Shown: positions 18,334-25,893 of the stretch, in pieces
Layout of the letters: each line of letters begins with the position of its first letter
How positions within the stretch are numbered: position 1 is the stretch's first letter
Assembly: GCA_047608075.1 (NCBI GenBank)
Contig: JBLKRX010000001.1
Location: 62,001-126,000, forward strand
Length of the DNA stretch: 64,000 nt
Direction of reading: 5' to 3'
Source of the DNA: Ferdinandcohnia humi_A
GTDB lineage: Bacteria > Bacillota > Bacilli > Bacillales > Bacillaceae_L
Position numbers and translations under genes: made by a program
The notes under the pieces: generated by a model
The model's input: only the letters and a program-made list of their open reading frames with translations
Told to the model about the DNA's origin: nothing
Databases searched by the model: none

Positions 18334-19224
18334 TTAAGGTAATAACTCTGTCATTTCTTGATAGGTTTCTGGTCTGCGGTCACGATAAAATTGCCATAGA
18401 TCACGAACCTCACGAATCATTTTCTTATTCATTTCACCAATAATAACTTCATCCTTATCACGGCTACCCATTACAACAAAATTTCCTCTTGGATCTACTA
18501 GATACGACTGCCCATAAAATTCTCCCATATTCCACGGACCTTCATATCCTACCCGGTTAATTGCACCAAGATAATATCCATTTGCAACTGCATGTGCCGG
18601 TTGCTCTAATTTCCAAAGGTATTCAGATAACCCAGCAACAGTGGCCGATGGATTAAATACAATTTCAGCACCCTTTAAGCCTAGGATTCTAGCACCTTCT
18701 GGGAAATGTCTATCATAGCAAATATAAACTCCTACTTTTGCAAATGCAGTGTCAAATACTTGATAACCTAGATTTCCTGGTTTAAAATAAAATTTTTCCC
18801 AGAACCCATGGCCATCATTCCCTACACCAACATGTGGAATGTGCTGCTTTCTGTATTTACCAAGGTAAGTACCATCCGCATCAATGACAGCAGCTGTATT
18901 GTAGTATGTAGCAATTCCTTCTCGCTCATAGATTGGAAGAACAATCACAACACCAAGTTCCTTTGCTACTTCCTGAAACAGTTTCGTTGTTGGGCCATTT
19001 GGAATTTCTTCAGCTGCATCATACCATTTTGTATTTTGCTCAGAACAAAAATAAGGTCCATAAAAAATCTCTTGTAAACAGATTATTTGTGCACCTTTTG
19101 CCTTCGCTTCTCTCACAAGCTTAATATGTTTTTCTATCGCTTTTTGTTTGTGTACCTCTACCGGTTGATTTCCCTCAACATCATTTGAAGCCTGGATCAA
19201 ACCAATTACCACATTATCAGCCAT
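18334..19224 (-). CDS. pydC: Beta-ureidopropionase, nitrilase superfamily
   Basis: This 296-residue carbon-nitrogen hydrolase has the nitrilase triad Glu52 (CLQEIFYGPYF), Lys126 (YRKQHIP) and Cys169 (VGVYICYDRHFPEGAR). It resembles beta-ureidopropionase and N-carbamoylputrescine amidase; next to preTA and dihydropyrimidinase the expected reaction is N-carbamoyl-beta-alanine to beta-alanine, CO2 and ammonia. It is the first gene of the operon, with AGGAGG before the ATG and a hairpin leader. A second, M20-type candidate for the same step is at 3438. Confidence 0.88.
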   Translation of the reverse strand: MADNVVIGLIQASNDVEGNQPVEVHKQKAIEKHIKLVREAKAKGAQIICLQEIFYGPYFCSEQNTKWYDAAEEIPNGPTTKLFQEVAKELGVVIVLPIYEREGIATYYNTAAVIDADGTYLGKYRKQHIPHVGVGNDGHGFWEKFYFKPGNLGYQVFDTAFAKVGVYICYDRHFPEGARILGLKGAEIVFNPSATVAGLSEYLWKLEQPAHAVANGYYLGAINRVGYEGPWNMGEFYGQSYLVDPRGNFVVMGSRDKDEVIIGEMNKKMIREVRDLWQFYRDRRPETYQEMTELLP

Positions 19225-19244
19225 ACGAAAAACCTCCTTTATTA

Positions 19245-19264
19245 AAGCCCTGATATTCGGGCTT
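19245..19264 (-). promoter_or_regulatory. Leader hairpin just before the ureidopropionase ribosome binding site
   Basis: AAGCCC and GGGCTT form a stem around an 8-nt loop, ending about 10 nt before the AGGAGG of the ureidopropionase gene. It could stabilise the mRNA 5' end or affect translation; no known riboswitch was recognised. Confidence 0.4.
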
Positions 19265-19353
19265 GCTTGATAGGATGAAACTTAATATATCGGGATTATT
19301 CTGTTAATGCTAATAGAATCTTCGGCTTTTCCTGGTAATCTTACAATATTCTA

Positions 19354-19374
19354 TCAAATGCGCCTTGGCGTATT
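19354..19374. promoter_or_regulatory. Palindromic operator candidate upstream of the pyrimidine operon
   Basis: The core AATGCGCCTTGGCGTATT is a near-palindrome about 130 nt upstream of the ureidopropionase start. It shares 19 of 21 positions with the element at 7312-7332. Two copies before two transcription units of one pathway suggest a regulon-specific binding site. Confidence 0.6.
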
Positions 19375-19391
19375 TATGCCAAGAATGAGAC

Positions 19392-19405
19392 GGAAAGCGT
19401 TTACA
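19392..19405 (-). promoter_or_regulatory. Candidate CcpA-binding cre site
   Basis: The minus strand reads TGTAAACGCTTTCC, 13 of 14 positions of the Bacillus cre consensus TGTAARCGYTWWCW. It lies just upstream of the palindromic element before the pyrimidine operon, so catabolite repression is plausible. Confidence 0.55.
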
Positions 19406-19486
19406 TATTATTGTATGTATTAAAAGAGTAAGACTTGCTATAGAAGTAAGAAAAATTAGTAGTAATAAAGTAGTTTATAGAGGAAT

Positions 19487-19702
19487 ATGAACTTTGTGTT
19501 TATTTTACTTTTTTCTCCGGTTGTTTGCATTATACAGATTGTTAAAAAATATAAGCTGTTTATTATTCATTATGTAAAAGAATGTTCACTTTGTATTCAA
19601 CATAAGCTAATAATCAAGACACCTAATAATAAAACAAGCATTTTCATCCAAGATTTTAGAAAATTAGTAGAGGGCTATCAATTAGTTACTTCAAAAAAAT
19701 AA
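19487..19702 (+). CDS. Possible small protein with N-terminal hydrophobic segment
   Basis: A 71-residue ORF with an AGAGG box 3-4 nt before its ATG. The first 20 residues are hydrophobic (MNFVFILLFSPVVCIIQIVK) and the rest is basic and polar. No family was recognised. It lies in the gap of about 520 bp between two minus-strand genes, and its stop overlaps the terminator of the opposing gene. It may be spurious. Confidence 0.3.
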   Translation: MNFVFILLFSPVVCIIQIVKKYKLFIIHYVKECSLCIQHKLIIKTPNNKTSIFIQDFRKLVEGYQLVTSKK

Positions 19703-19727
19703 ACCTAGTACTCAAAAGTACCAGGTT
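19702..19727 (-). terminator. Intrinsic terminator after the acidic secreted protein gene
   Basis: An 11-nt stem with one mismatch (AACCTGGTACT / AGTACTAGGTT on the minus strand) leads into TATTTTTTT. It lies 16 nt after the stop at 19743. Confidence 0.85.
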
Positions 19728-19742
19728 CATTCCAGCTAAAGA

Positions 19743-21002
19743 TTAGTCTCTATCTTTACCGTTTCCGTTCTCTTTTTCTTCATTTTGACCATTTTGTTTA
19801 TGACCATTTTCTTTTTTTTCATTTTGCTTTTCTTTTGCTTCAACTGGTTTTTCAGGCTTTTCAACCTTTTTTACTTCTTTCTTTACAACTTCTTTCTTTT
19901 TAGCTTCATCTTTCTTTACTTCTACTTTTTTCACTGTTACTTCTTTTTTTACTGTTGGTGCTGCAACAATTGGTTGAGCTTCTGTTTCTTCCACTTCTTC
20001 TACAGCTACAGTTTCTTCAGCAGTTACAACCTCTTCTTGATCAACAACAGTTTCTTCTGTTGTCTCTTCTGTAACTTCTTCTTCAGTTTCTTTTGCAGCT
20101 AATTTTTCAGCTTTTTCTTCAAGTTTTACTAGTTTCTTGTCTAACTTAGCAAACGACTTTTGAATATTTTTCATTAATGCTGCTTGTGCAGTAGGATTTT
20201 TCACCTTTGCTAAAGCTGCAGAAAGTGCATCTATGTTGTTCGCAAGTTTTACTTCTACTTCATCTAATTCATCTTCAACCACTACATCAACTTCAACTTC
20301 TTCTGTTTCACCTTCTGGAGCAACAGTTTCTTCAGTTGTTTCCTCGACAACTTCTGTTTCTTGAGTGCCCTCTGTAGCTTCTGTATCTTCAGTAGTCACT
20401 TCATCAACTACTTCTTCTGAATCAGTTAGGCTGTCAGTTGCTTTTTCTTGAGTAGAAATTGCATCTTTTAGAAGTTTAGTAGCTTCTTCTGTTTTTCCAT
20501 CAGCTAGTAATGCATTTGCTTCTGCAATACGTTCAGCAGCAAATTCCGCTAATAAACGAGCTTCCTTGTAATCATCAAATGTAACAGCAAGTCTTACCTT
20601 TTCAATCATAATTTTTACAAAGTAGAAAAAGTCACCAGGTACTAATGAAGGTGCTTCCTCTTCCACTTGTTCAGTTTCTTCTGAAGCATCTGTGTTCTCG
20701 GTTTCTTCTGTAACAGTTTCTTCTTCAGTTGTTGTTTCTTCTTCAATTGTTGTTTCTTCAGTTGCAATTTCTTCTTCTGCAGCTTCGTCTCCTGAAGTAG
20801 TTTCTTCGTCAACTACTTCTACTTCATCAGTTGTACCAGCATTAACTGGAATTTCTTCTACAACTGTTTCTTCAGTTACTGTTGTTTCCGTTTGGTCTAC
20901 TGTTTCTTCATTTGCAAATACAGCCCCACCGAAAGATGAAAGAATAAGTGCTGAAGCCACTGCTCCGCTAACTACGGACTTTTTGATTTTACCGTTTTTC
21001 AT
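19743..21002 (-). CDS. Secreted acidic protein with DUF5667-like segment and Glu/Thr-rich repeats
   Basis: This 419-residue protein has a signal peptide (basic MKNGKIKK, then a hydrophobic stretch to FGGAVFA, residue about 30). It continues with a Glu/Thr/Val-rich low-complexity region (31-120), a DUF5667-like helical segment PGDFFYFVKIMIEKVRLAVT (around 123-195), more acidic repeats, a second helical segment (about 250-310), and a switch to a Lys-rich C-terminus (about 355-419). It has no LPxTG sorting motif, so it is probably secreted or held by charge in the wall. The acidic-to-basic layout is unusual and suggests binding to polyanions or cations; function is unknown. Confidence 0.75.
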   Translation of the reverse strand: MKNGKIKKSVVSGAVASALILSSFGGAVFANEETVDQTETTVTEETVVEEIPVNAGTTDEVEVVDEETTSGDEAAEEEIATEETTIEEETTTEEETVTEETENTDASEETEQVEEEAPSLVPGDFFYFVKIMIEKVRLAVTFDDYKEARLLAEFAAERIAEANALLADGKTEEATKLLKDAISTQEKATDSLTDSEEVVDEVTTEDTEATEGTQETEVVEETTEETVAPEGETEEVEVDVVVEDELDEVEVKLANNIDALSAALAKVKNPTAQAALMKNIQKSFAKLDKKLVKLEEKAEKLAAKETEEEVTEETTEETVVDQEEVVTAEETVAVEEVEETEAQPIVAAPTVKKEVTVKKVEVKKDEAKKKEVVKKEVKKVEKPEKPVEAKEKQNEKKENGHKQNGQNEEKENGNGKDRD

Positions 21003-21359
21003 GGTTTGTTTCCCCCTAGTTTTGATTTACGCTAAAGCATTCGACGAAAGCTGACAGATTTATGACCGTGAATTTTAAAAAAAGATACTATTTATTTTTA
21101 AGAGAATAAATAATCAATATTTTCTAGTAGGTTGTTTTGATGTTTAAACCCTTGTATGTAGTGGTTTTATGCACTAAAAATAATATAATAAAATTTATTT
21201 TTCTTAAAAAATTCTATACTGAAAATTTATAAAATAAAAATAGCCCAGTACACATATAGTACTAGGCTTGGCCAAAAATTTAGTAGCAAGACATAATTTG
21301 CTTATAACAACAGTCTACAAAAAATACAAACAATCTTGTTGCTATTGCTCACTTTTACT
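21003..21359. other. Non-coding, very AT-rich gap
   Basis: This stretch should hold the promoter of the acidic secreted protein gene and the terminator of mnmH (21242-21268). No ORF with a ribosome binding site and no further structure was seen. Confidence 0.6.
21242..21268 (-). terminator. Intrinsic terminator downstream of mnmH
   Basis: A 10-nt stem (AGCCTAGTAC / GTACTGGGCT on the minus strand, one wobble pair) runs into ATTTTTATTTT. It is about 90 nt after the mnmH stop. Confidence 0.75.
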
Positions 21360-22418
21360 TTACTTCACTTTACTTGTATCTAGCTTTTTAGCAAGAAGTT
21401 TCTCAATTTTTCCTACTGCTTCTTCTACATTTTTAACATGGAATACAACGCTTCTTTCAGGAGGAATCTGTTCCGCCGTATGGTGATAGCGTGGATCATA
21501 GTAGAATTCCAATAATAATTGTACCGCTGACTTGTACTCTCCAGTCTGTAGGTCCTTTTCAATTTGTGCAGCGATTGGTGTATGAATTCTCTTTTTTATC
21601 TTTTGGAAAGCAGACATAACTGCCTCTGGAAACTCCCATGGACGATAATCCTCTAAAATGGAAAGTACTCTTTCCTCCATTGGCAGGTCAATAAAAATAT
21701 GGAATCCCTGTTCCTTCTTCCTTAAAAGAAACTCCGGAACCGTTGCTCTTCCTATTCGTTTGCTTTCCGCTTCCAGCAGTACGTATGGAGAATCTTTAAC
21801 TTCTAGTGCCTTTTGTACAAACATTATGTCAAACATCTTTTGATTGTATGAACGTTTACCAATTTGTCCGAATACAGAGCCACGATGATTAGCCATTGCC
21901 TCTAAGTCAAGAACCGGATAACCCTTTTCTTGAAGTAGTTGGAGGATTTTAGTTTTACCGGTACCCGTATACCCATTTAACACCAGCGCGTCGGGTTGAA
22001 ACATATCAGCAAGCTCTTCCAGCTTATCAACAACCCAAGACCGATACGCATGGATCCCACCAATTAAACGGAACGTCTCTATCCCCATTAAATCTACTAG
22101 AGTAGCTGATGTTTTGCTACGCATACCACCTCGCCAGCAGTAAATTACCTTTTGTTCTTCAATGCTGGAAAATGAATTAATAAAATCCGGGAGCTTTGCA
22201 GACACAATTTCAAGCCCTCTCTGTTTTGCTGCTTCAATACTCACCTGTTTATATATTGTTCCGATTTCCGCACGTTCCTCATCGGTAAAAATAGGTATAT
22301 TTATGCTTCCTGGAATGTTCGACTCCTCAAACTCAGACGGTGACCGTACATCAATTAGTTTCAGGCTTTCTTCCTTCTGCATCTGAAGTAAATTTTCTAC
22401 TGATATATCTTGAAACAT
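21360..22418 (-). CDS. mnmH: tRNA 2-selenouridine(34) synthase
   Basis: This 352-residue protein combines a rhodanese domain with catalytic Cys in IYCWRGGMRSK (around residue 92) and a C-terminal P-loop domain with GYTGTGKT (around 149). This is the MnmH/SelU/YbbB arrangement. The enzyme geranylates 2-thiouridine at tRNA position 34 and, with selenophosphate, exchanges sulfur for selenium. No selD is nearby, so whether selenium is used here is open. The gene is flanked by terminators and seems monocistronic. Confidence 0.93.
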   Translation of the reverse strand: MFQDISVENLLQMQKEESLKLIDVRSPSEFEESNIPGSINIPIFTDEERAEIGTIYKQVSIEAAKQRGLEIVSAKLPDFINSFSSIEEQKVIYCWRGGMRSKTSATLVDLMGIETFRLIGGIHAYRSWVVDKLEELADMFQPDALVLNGYTGTGKTKILQLLQEKGYPVLDLEAMANHRGSVFGQIGKRSYNQKMFDIMFVQKALEVKDSPYVLLEAESKRIGRATVPEFLLRKKEQGFHIFIDLPMEERVLSILEDYRPWEFPEAVMSAFQKIKKRIHTPIAAQIEKDLQTGEYKSAVQLLLEFYYDPRYHHTAEQIPPERSVVFHVKNVEEAVGKIEKLLAKKLDTSKVK

Positions 22419-22535
22419 CTACTTTCTTCCCTTCAAGTGCGTCTTTCTTCAATATCTCCACTCAACCATAATTATAAAACAGAAATAAAAATCCTGCACA
22501 AAGATTACTATTATCAATTACTAATAACATAAAGA

Positions 22536-22560
22536 AAACAGCAGTGGAATACTGCTGTTT
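22536..22560 (-). terminator. Intrinsic terminator after the Gly/Tyr-rich protein gene
   Basis: A 10-bp perfect stem AAACAGCAGT / ACTGCTGTTT reads into TTCTTT on the minus strand, 16 nt after the stop codon. Confidence 0.8.
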
Positions 22561-22576
22561 CAGTCTGGTCAATCAC

Positions 22577-22924
22577 TTAATACCCGGGACCACCACCTGG
22601 ATATCCATATCCTGGATAGCCATAATCATAACCGGGATAGCCGTATCCAGCTCCTTTAAGGTCATATTCTTCATTTGGGTAGTCATAACTCGGACCTTTA
22701 TTTCCATAGCCTATTCCAGGATATCCATATCCTCCTCCTTTATAGCCGTAACCAAGTCCTGGGTAACCATAACCTGGATAACCATATCCTCCAAAACCAG
22801 GTCCATCTACTAATTCTGCACCTAAATATCCTAGTCCAGCTCCTATTAGTCCCGCAGTTAGTGGTCCAACTCCAAATCCTATGCCTCTTTGATACCCTAT
22901 AAATGGAGTTCTATTTCTATACAT
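22577..22924 (-). CDS. Gly/Tyr/Pro-rich protein, probable spore coat or exosporium component
   Basis: This 115-residue protein has a glycine-rich N-terminal hydrophobic stretch (GVGPLTAGLIGAGLGYLG, around 18-36), then about ten short repeats of the type GYGYPG/GYxYPx (45-115). Such Gly/Tyr-rich proteins in Bacillus are commonly spore coat or surface proteins, possibly cross-linked through tyrosine; the assignment is by composition only. A GGAGACACC box precedes the ATG. It is monocistronic with its own terminator. Confidence 0.6.
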   Translation of the reverse strand: MYRNRTPFIGYQRGIGFGVGPLTAGLIGAGLGYLGAELVDGPGFGGYGYPGYGYPGLGYGYKGGGYGYPGIGYGNKGPSYDYPNEEYDLKGAGYGYPGYDYGYPGYGYPGGGPGY

Positions 22925-23263
22925 GTGGTGTCTCCTTTCATCTTTGCTTAGTACAATTGACTATACAGCTATATTCCAAAAGGAGACATATGGACTGGGC
23001 AATCAACTACATTTACATGAAATGAGTTATGTGCCTACTTTCTTATGTATAATTTTTTTAATAACAGAAGTTCTTTTTTTGTCTTAGTTTAACCATATTT
23101 TCAAACATACAATAGTTGAAAAACTGACTTTTTATCAAAACTCAATTTTATTTTTCTGAACGAGCATTTCTACCTATATGATAATTTTTTTGGTGCAGAA
23201 GTTATACTTCATTGTAGGGAAACATGCTAGAATGGGGGTAACAGACGTTTGGAGGACATCCAT
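22925..23263. other. Divergent intergenic region
   Basis: This gap separates the Gly/Tyr-rich protein gene (minus) and the cdaR-like gene (plus) and must hold promoters for both. No clear -35/-10 pair, operator or RNA element was identified. Confidence 0.5.
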
Positions 23264-24373
23264 ATGCTTATACCTTCACTTGCAAAAAAGATTATTCAAG
23301 AGGTTCGTAGATTAATAGATGAGGATATTATCATTGTAGATACATCTGGTACGATAATTGCTAGCACAGACCCAATGAGACTTGGAAATTTTCACGAAGG
23401 AGCACTACTCTCCATCCGCGACCAAACCAAGATGATTATCACAAGAAAAATGGAAGAAACTTTACAAGGCGTGAAAGCTGGTATTAACTTACCCATTCTA
23501 TTTCAGCATAGAGTTGTTGGAGTAATTGGTATCACTGGAGACCCAGCCTTGGTTTCTCCTTATGGTGAGCTACTGAAAAAAATGACAGAACTACTTATTC
23601 AGGAAAGCTATTATGCGGAGCAAATTGAGCTAAATGCTCGTTCCCTTGAAGCCTTTGTTTTTGACTGGCTACAAATGAAGGAACCTTCTTCAGAGTTTTA
23701 TAATCGCGCTGAACTACTAGGGATTGATATCGAAGCTAAACGCCAAATTGTGATGGGTCATATTAGATGTGCGACACAACCTCCTCTACGAGAACTTACA
23801 CGTTATCTAAAGCAGAACAAACTTGCAAGTAACAATACTATATATGTGAGATGGGGTAATGATCGATTCCTTTTAATGGTATCAAAGCAACCGAAACAAC
23901 AGCTTTTACGGGCTCTACAGGAAATGAAATCAGATGTAGAGACTGAAATGAATGTTATCATTTCATTTGGAATCGGAAAAGAAGTCCCAGGCTCAACCAT
24001 TCGTACATCCTTTAACGAGGCAGAACGTGCGCTTTATGTTGCCAAACTTACCTCCTCCATCCAATTTGAGGATGAGCTAAAAATGGAAATACTACTTCAG
24101 GAAATAAAAGAGGATATTAGAATGGAGTTTGTTCATCGAACTATTGGTGAGCTACTTAAAGACAAAGTTCATTTGGAAACCTTACAATCTTTTATTAACC
24201 AAAATCAATCCATTAAGCAAACTGCTGAGGCACTTCATATACATGTAAATACGTTGCATTATCGATTACATAAAATCGAGGAATTAACAGGATTAAATCC
24301 AAGAAAATTTGCAGACTTATCAACCTTATATATTGGTCTCCAATTGGAGGAATATCCAAAAAAATCAAGTTGA
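23264..24373 (+). CDS. CdaR/PucR-type regulator of glycolate oxidation genes (YsfB-like)
   Basis: This 369-residue protein has an N-terminal sugar-diacid recognition domain (residues 1-130, with ADT-like ligand pocket segment IIIVDTSGTIIASTDPMR) and a C-terminal PucR-type helix-turn-helix (SIKQTAEALHIHVNTLHYRL, near 325). The gene order CdaR-glcD-glcF is that of B. subtilis ysfB-ysfC-ysfD, so it probably activates glycolate oxidation genes in response to glycolate or a related acid. The ATG at 23264 with GGAGG 8 nt upstream is chosen over the TTG at 23249. It ends in a terminator. Confidence 0.88.
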   Translation: MLIPSLAKKIIQEVRRLIDEDIIIVDTSGTIIASTDPMRLGNFHEGALLSIRDQTKMIITRKMEETLQGVKAGINLPILFQHRVVGVIGITGDPALVSPYGELLKKMTELLIQESYYAEQIELNARSLEAFVFDWLQMKEPSSEFYNRAELLGIDIEAKRQIVMGHIRCATQPPLRELTRYLKQNKLASNNTIYVRWGNDRFLLMVSKQPKQQLLRALQEMKSDVETEMNVIISFGIGKEVPGSTIRTSFNEAERALYVAKLTSSIQFEDELKMEILLQEIKEDIRMEFVHRTIGELLKDKVHLETLQSFINQNQSIKQTAEALHIHVNTLHYRLHKIEELTGLNPRKFADLSTLYIGLQLEEYPKKSS

Positions 24374-24401
24374 ATCAAATAAATTTTGTAGATATCTATA
24401 T

Positions 24402-24424
24402 AGCGGATTATTCCGCTTTTTTTT
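24402..24424 (+). terminator. Intrinsic terminator between cdaR-like gene and glcD
   Basis: A 6-bp stem AGCGGA / TCCGCT with a 4-nt loop is followed by eight T residues. Confidence 0.8.
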
Positions 24425-24480
24425 ATGCTTAAAATATGGAAAACCGTTGGCGTTACGCCTTACTAAGGAGGCATAAAAAA

Positions 24481-25893
24481 ATGATTGATTCAAAAGTAAA
24501 ACAAGCATTACAGAGCATTGTTGGGCCCGAGAACTATGACGATTCAAAAGCAGGCAGATTGGTGTACTCATATGATGCTACACCACAATTTCAATCAATG
24601 CCTGATGCTGTTATTGCACCGCGAAACAGAGAGGAGATTTCGCAAATTATCAAGATTTGTAATGAGTATAATATTCCTATTGTTCCCCGTGGGTCTGGAA
24701 CAAACCTTTGTGCAGGAACCTGTCCAACTGAAGGTGGACTTGTTCTTCTATTTAAGCATATGAATAAAATCCTTGAGGTTGATGAAGAAAATCTAACTGT
24801 CACTGTACAGCCCGGAGTAATAACACTCGACATGACAAAAGCCGTTGAAGCAAAAGGATTATTTTACCCACCAGATCCAAGCTCTATGAAAATATCCACA
24901 ATAGGTGGGAATATCAATGAAAACTCTGGGGGCTTACGCGGGCTAAAATATGGTGTAACGAGGGATTATGTAATGGCACTTGAGGTTGTGCTTGCTAATG
25001 GTGAGATTATTAAAACAGGTGGTAAGCTTGCAAAGGATGTAGCAGGCTATGACTTAACTCGTTTATTTGTAGGCTCGGAGGGTACGCTTGGGATCATTAC
25101 AGAAGCTACACTTAAGCTAATTCCAATGCCTGAAACAAAGAAAACTATTCTAGCACTCTATCAGGACCTAGAAGCAGCGGCAAGGTCTGTCTCATCAATT
25201 ATTGCAAACAAAATCATTCCAACAACTCTTGAGTTCCTTGATCAGCCAACTATTGAGGCAGTAGAAGCCTTTGCTCAAATTGGTCTACCAACAGATGTAA
25301 AAGCCATCCTCCTCATTGAACAGGACGGGCCAGAAGAGATTGTCAAAAAGGATATTGATCAAATTATTGAGATATGTAAATCCGAACATGCTGTCTCGGT
25401 ACAGGCTGCACAATCAGAAGAAGAAGCAGAGGCACTTCGAACTGCTAGGCGTGCAGCATTATCTGCACTCGCACGACTAAAGCCTACCACTATATTAGAG
25501 GATGCGACGGTGCCACGTTCAGAGATTGCCAAAATGGTGAAAGCCATTGAAGAAATTGCGAAAAAATATAATCTACGCATTTGTACCTTTGGCCATGCTG
25601 GTGACGGTAATTTACATCCGACCTGCTTAACAGATGTGCGTGACCACGACGAAATCGAACGAGTTGAAAAAGCATTCGAGGAAATTTTTGAAAAAGCAAT
25701 TGAGCTTGGTGGTACGATAACTGGAGAGCATGGAGTTGGTGTAATGAAGGCTCCTTACCTAGAAATGAAATTAGGACCTGCTGGAATTGCTGCGATGCAA
25801 GCGATAAAAACGAGTCTTGATCCCAACAATATTATGAATCCAGGAAAAGTATTTGCCAAGGATTCCAGGAAACGTGTGGTGGTTTCAAAATGA
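24481..25893 (+). CDS. glcD: Glycolate oxidase FAD-linked subunit GlcD
   Basis: This 470-residue flavoprotein has the FAD_binding_4 (PCMH) fold, with IVPRGSGTNLCAGTCPTEGG (around residue 59-79) and GGNINENSGGLRGLKYGVTRDY (around 142-163), and the C-terminal FAD-oxidase domain ending in TGEHGVGVMKAPYL and NIMNPGKVF. GlcD oxidises glycolate (or a related 2-hydroxyacid such as D-lactate) to the keto acid. The length matches B. subtilis YsfC. The ATG at 24481 with AAGGAGG is chosen over 24436. The stop overlaps the glcF start (ATGA), so the two are translationally coupled. Confidence 0.93.
   Translation: MIDSKVKQALQSIVGPENYDDSKAGRLVYSYDATPQFQSMPDAVIAPRNREEISQIIKICNEYNIPIVPRGSGTNLCAGTCPTEGGLVLLFKHMNKILEVDEENLTVTVQPGVITLDMTKAVEAKGLFYPPDPSSMKISTIGGNINENSGGLRGLKYGVTRDYVMALEVVLANGEIIKTGGKLAKDVAGYDLTRLFVGSEGTLGIITEATLKLIPMPETKKTILALYQDLEAAARSVSSIIANKIIPTTLEFLDQPTIEAVEAFAQIGLPTDVKAILLIEQDGPEEIVKKDIDQIIEICKSEHAVSVQAAQSEEEAEALRTARRAALSALARLKPTTILEDATVPRSEIAKMVKAIEEIAKKYNLRICTFGHAGDGNLHPTCLTDVRDHDEIERVEKAFEEIFEKAIELGGTITGEHGVGVMKAPYLEMKLGPAGIAAMQAIKTSLDPNNIMNPGKVFAKDSRKRVVVSK

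Noticed and set aside
19354..19380. Sigma-54 promoter before the pyrimidine operon
   Set aside because: TTGGCAT has GG in place, but the GC of a -12 element is at the wrong distance (9 instead of 10 bases), and no sigma-54 activator is nearby.
20692..21054. 120-residue plus-strand ORF opposite the acidic secreted protein
   Set aside because: It is the low-complexity antisense shadow (Ser/Val-rich) of the Glu/Thr repeats, with no ribosome binding site.
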